Source: Syntrophus sp. (in: bacteria)
Lineage (GTDB): Bacteria; Desulfobacterota; Syntrophia; Syntrophales; UBA8958
Length of the DNA: 7,750 nucleotides
Assembly: GCA_003451635.1 (NCBI GenBank)
Contig: DMAT01000137.1
Location: 1-7,750 of the forward strand
Reading direction: 5' to 3'
A program made the translations under genes and the position numbers. Under the pieces are notes generated by a model. That model searched no databases and was not told the DNA's origin. It worked only from the letters and a program-made list of their open reading frames with translations. This document shows, one piece after another, positions 6,527 through 7,750 of this stretch (its first letter is position 1; each line of letters starts with the position of its first letter).

Positions 6527-7039
6527 CTATCTCGACGCCGTCATGATTTCAGCCGCAACTTCATCCACCGAGCGCCCAATGGTATCTATGACCCGGTCGG
6601 CAACCAGGCGATAGACAGGTTCACGTTCCCGCAGCAGGATCTCGATTTCCGCAACCGTATCCGTACCGGAAAGGGAGGGACGCTGAGCATCGCTCACCCC
6701 GTCGTTCTTCAGACGCCCCGCGATGGTTGCCCCATCAGCCGTCAGCCAGAGGAAGAACCCATTTCTTTTGAGGGCTTTCACGTTTTGCTCATAAAGGACG
6801 GCGCCGCCGCCCAAAGCGATTATACAGCCTTCCCTCCCGGCAAGTTCATCGACGGCACTTCTTTCCAGCACACGGAATGCCTCCCATCCGCCGTCTGCGA
6901 CTATTTCCCGAATCGTCTTTCCCAGGCGCTTCTGGATCATGGCGTCGGTATCAAAAAACGGGCGCTGTAATTTACCTGCCACGTTCCTTCCGACAGTGGT
7001 CTTCCCGCAACCGCGGTACCCCATCAAGATTATATTCAT
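6527..7039 (-). CDS. aroK: Shikimate kinase
   Basis: This enzyme phosphorylates shikimate at the 3-hydroxyl using ATP. Counting from the start chosen here (170 residues), it has the Walker A loop GYRGCGKT at 7-14, the FFDTD motif with Asp30 and Asp32 for magnesium and shikimate, FRVLE with Arg56, the shikimate-binding GGG at 77-79, QRPSL in the lid region, and the REREPVYRLVAD segment near the end. All are standard family features. A second in-frame ATG at 7069 would give 180 residues. I prefer 7039 because the P-loop then sits at the usual distance from the N-terminus, but neither start has a convincing ribosome binding site. The gene lies about 73 bases after aroA and 13 before aroC, consistent with co-transcription. 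aroK is used rather than aroL by general habit; the two are isozyme names in E. coli. Confidence 0.94.
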   Translation of the reverse strand: MNIILMGYRGCGKTTVGRNVAGKLQRPFFDTDAMIQKRLGKTIREIVADGGWEAFRVLERSAVDELAGREGCIIALGGGAVLYEQNVKALKRNGFFLWLTADGATIAGRLKNDGVSDAQRPSLSGTDTVAEIEILLREREPVYRLVADRVIDTIGRSVDEVAAEIMTASR

Positions 7040-7112
7040 AAGTCCGGATCCAATCCATTCCTCAGACATAATGAGAGAAAATAATTATCCCCAAGATGTC
7101 AAAGCTTCGTTA

Positions 7113-7750
7113 TCATTTATGATATAGCTTATCCAGCTCTTTCCAGAAACCCGGAAAGGATTTTTCCACACAAGCGGGGTTCCTTATCCTCATTCCCGGG
7201 ACGACTAAACCCAAAACGGCAAAGCTCATGGCAATCCGGTGATCATTGTACGTCTCAATTTCCGCGACCCGGGGCTGCCCCCCGGTGATGACGAGGCTGT
7301 CCTGCCGCTCTTCAACCTGAATCCCCGTCTTTCTCAGCTCCGTGGCAGCGGCCGCCAGGCGATCGCTTTCCTTCAGGCGCAGATGTGACACATTGGCGAT
7401 AACCGTCCGTCCCGGTCGCACTGCGGAGAGAATGGCCAGCGTAGGGACCATGTCGGGCATGTCCTTGAGATCGAAGACAAGATCTCCTCCGGGCAGCGGC
7501 CTTCCTGTCAGCTCAACCCCGTTTCCTTTCCGATCAACGAAACAGCCTGCATCCTCCAGAAGGGAAAGGAATCCCATATCACCCTGCAGGCTGTGGGGAT
7601 TGATGTTTTCGACCCGTATCTTTCCCTGGCAGAGGGCGGCGGCCATGAAAAAATAGGAAGCGCTGGAGACGTCGCCTTCAATCCGGCAGCTTATTCCCTG
7701 ATAGCACTGATTGCCTTTTACACGGTAACGGCAGGGAGCTGTTGTTTCCA
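7113..7750 (-). CDS. aroA: EPSP synthase (3-phosphoshikimate 1-carboxyvinyltransferase), C-terminal part
   Basis: This is the 3' half of a gene that starts beyond the window. The frame is open to the right edge (last full codon ends at 7748), giving about 211 residues of a protein usually near 430. The enzyme transfers enolpyruvyl from PEP to shikimate 3-phosphate and is the glyphosate target. The visible part shows GDVSSASYFF (the family's GDxSSASYF, binding shikimate 3-phosphate), DMVPTLAILSAV, LRLKESDRL and TYNDHRIAMSF, all conserved substrate-binding signatures of the C-terminal domain. The glyphosate-sensitivity region near the N-terminus is not in view, so the class cannot be assigned. 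The ATG at 7646 is internal. The stop at 7113-7115 is followed by aroK after 43 to 73 bases, depending on the aroK start. Confidence 0.95.
   Translation of the reverse strand, partial: ETTAPCRYRVKGNQCYQGISCRIEGDVSSASYFFMAAALCQGKIRVENINPHSLQGDMGFLSLLEDAGCFVDRKGNGVELTGRPLPGGDLVFDLKDMPDMVPTLAILSAVRPGRTVIANVSHLRLKESDRLAAAATELRKTGIQVEERQDSLVITGGQPRVAEIETYNDHRIAMSFAVLGLVVPGMRIRNPACVEKSFPGFWKELDKLYHK

Noticed and set aside
6260..6970. A 236-codon plus-strand frame opposite the start of aroC and most of aroK
   Set aside because: It spans two well-supported minus-strand genes and their junction, and its translation has no family resemblance.

Overview
This window reads as ordinary bacterial chromosome, densely packed and moderately GC-rich. 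It holds two gene blocks that face each other and meet at about 4630-4653. The style of the hybrid histidine kinase (soluble PAS sensor, GGIAHDFNN H-box, fused C-terminal receiver with an 'LDLT' phosphorylation loop) and the compact aroA-aroK-aroC-tyrA run suggest a deltaproteobacterium-like (Syntrophales/Desulfobacterota) lineage. That assignment is an impression from protein style and was not tested by any search.

Plus strand, 1-4630: The window opens inside the 3' end of a KefF/MdaB-type flavodoxin-fold NAD(P)H:quinone oxidoreductase. Its stop overlaps the start of a full-length KefC-type K+ efflux antiporter with a C-terminal RCK/KTN domain, forming a KefF-KefC pair for electrophile-gated potassium efflux. 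Next comes a soluble PAS-histidine kinase-receiver protein with no adjacent output regulator. After a 150-base gap there is a two-gene unit: ppnP (nucleoside phosphorylase of the YaiE/DUF1255 family) and an unrecognised 103-residue protein with two membrane helices, whose start lies inside the end of ppnP.

Minus strand, 7750-4653: A late shikimate/tyrosine block is transcribed as aroA (C-terminal part only, running off the window), aroK, aroC, tyrA. It supplies three consecutive-pathway enzymes (shikimate kinase, EPSP synthase, chorismate synthase) and then prephenate dehydrogenase, so it leads from shikimate towards tyrosine except for the chorismate mutase step. Gaps are 13 to about 73 bases, consistent with one operon.

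I see no mobile element, CRISPR array, tRNA, rRNA or clear phage gene, and no convincing new multigene system. The points most worth a second look are: substitutions at two of four glutathione-site positions in the KefC-like protein; the unknown membrane protein coupled to ppnP; the orphan hybrid kinase; and a TyrA nucleotide-binding loop that looks suited to NADP.
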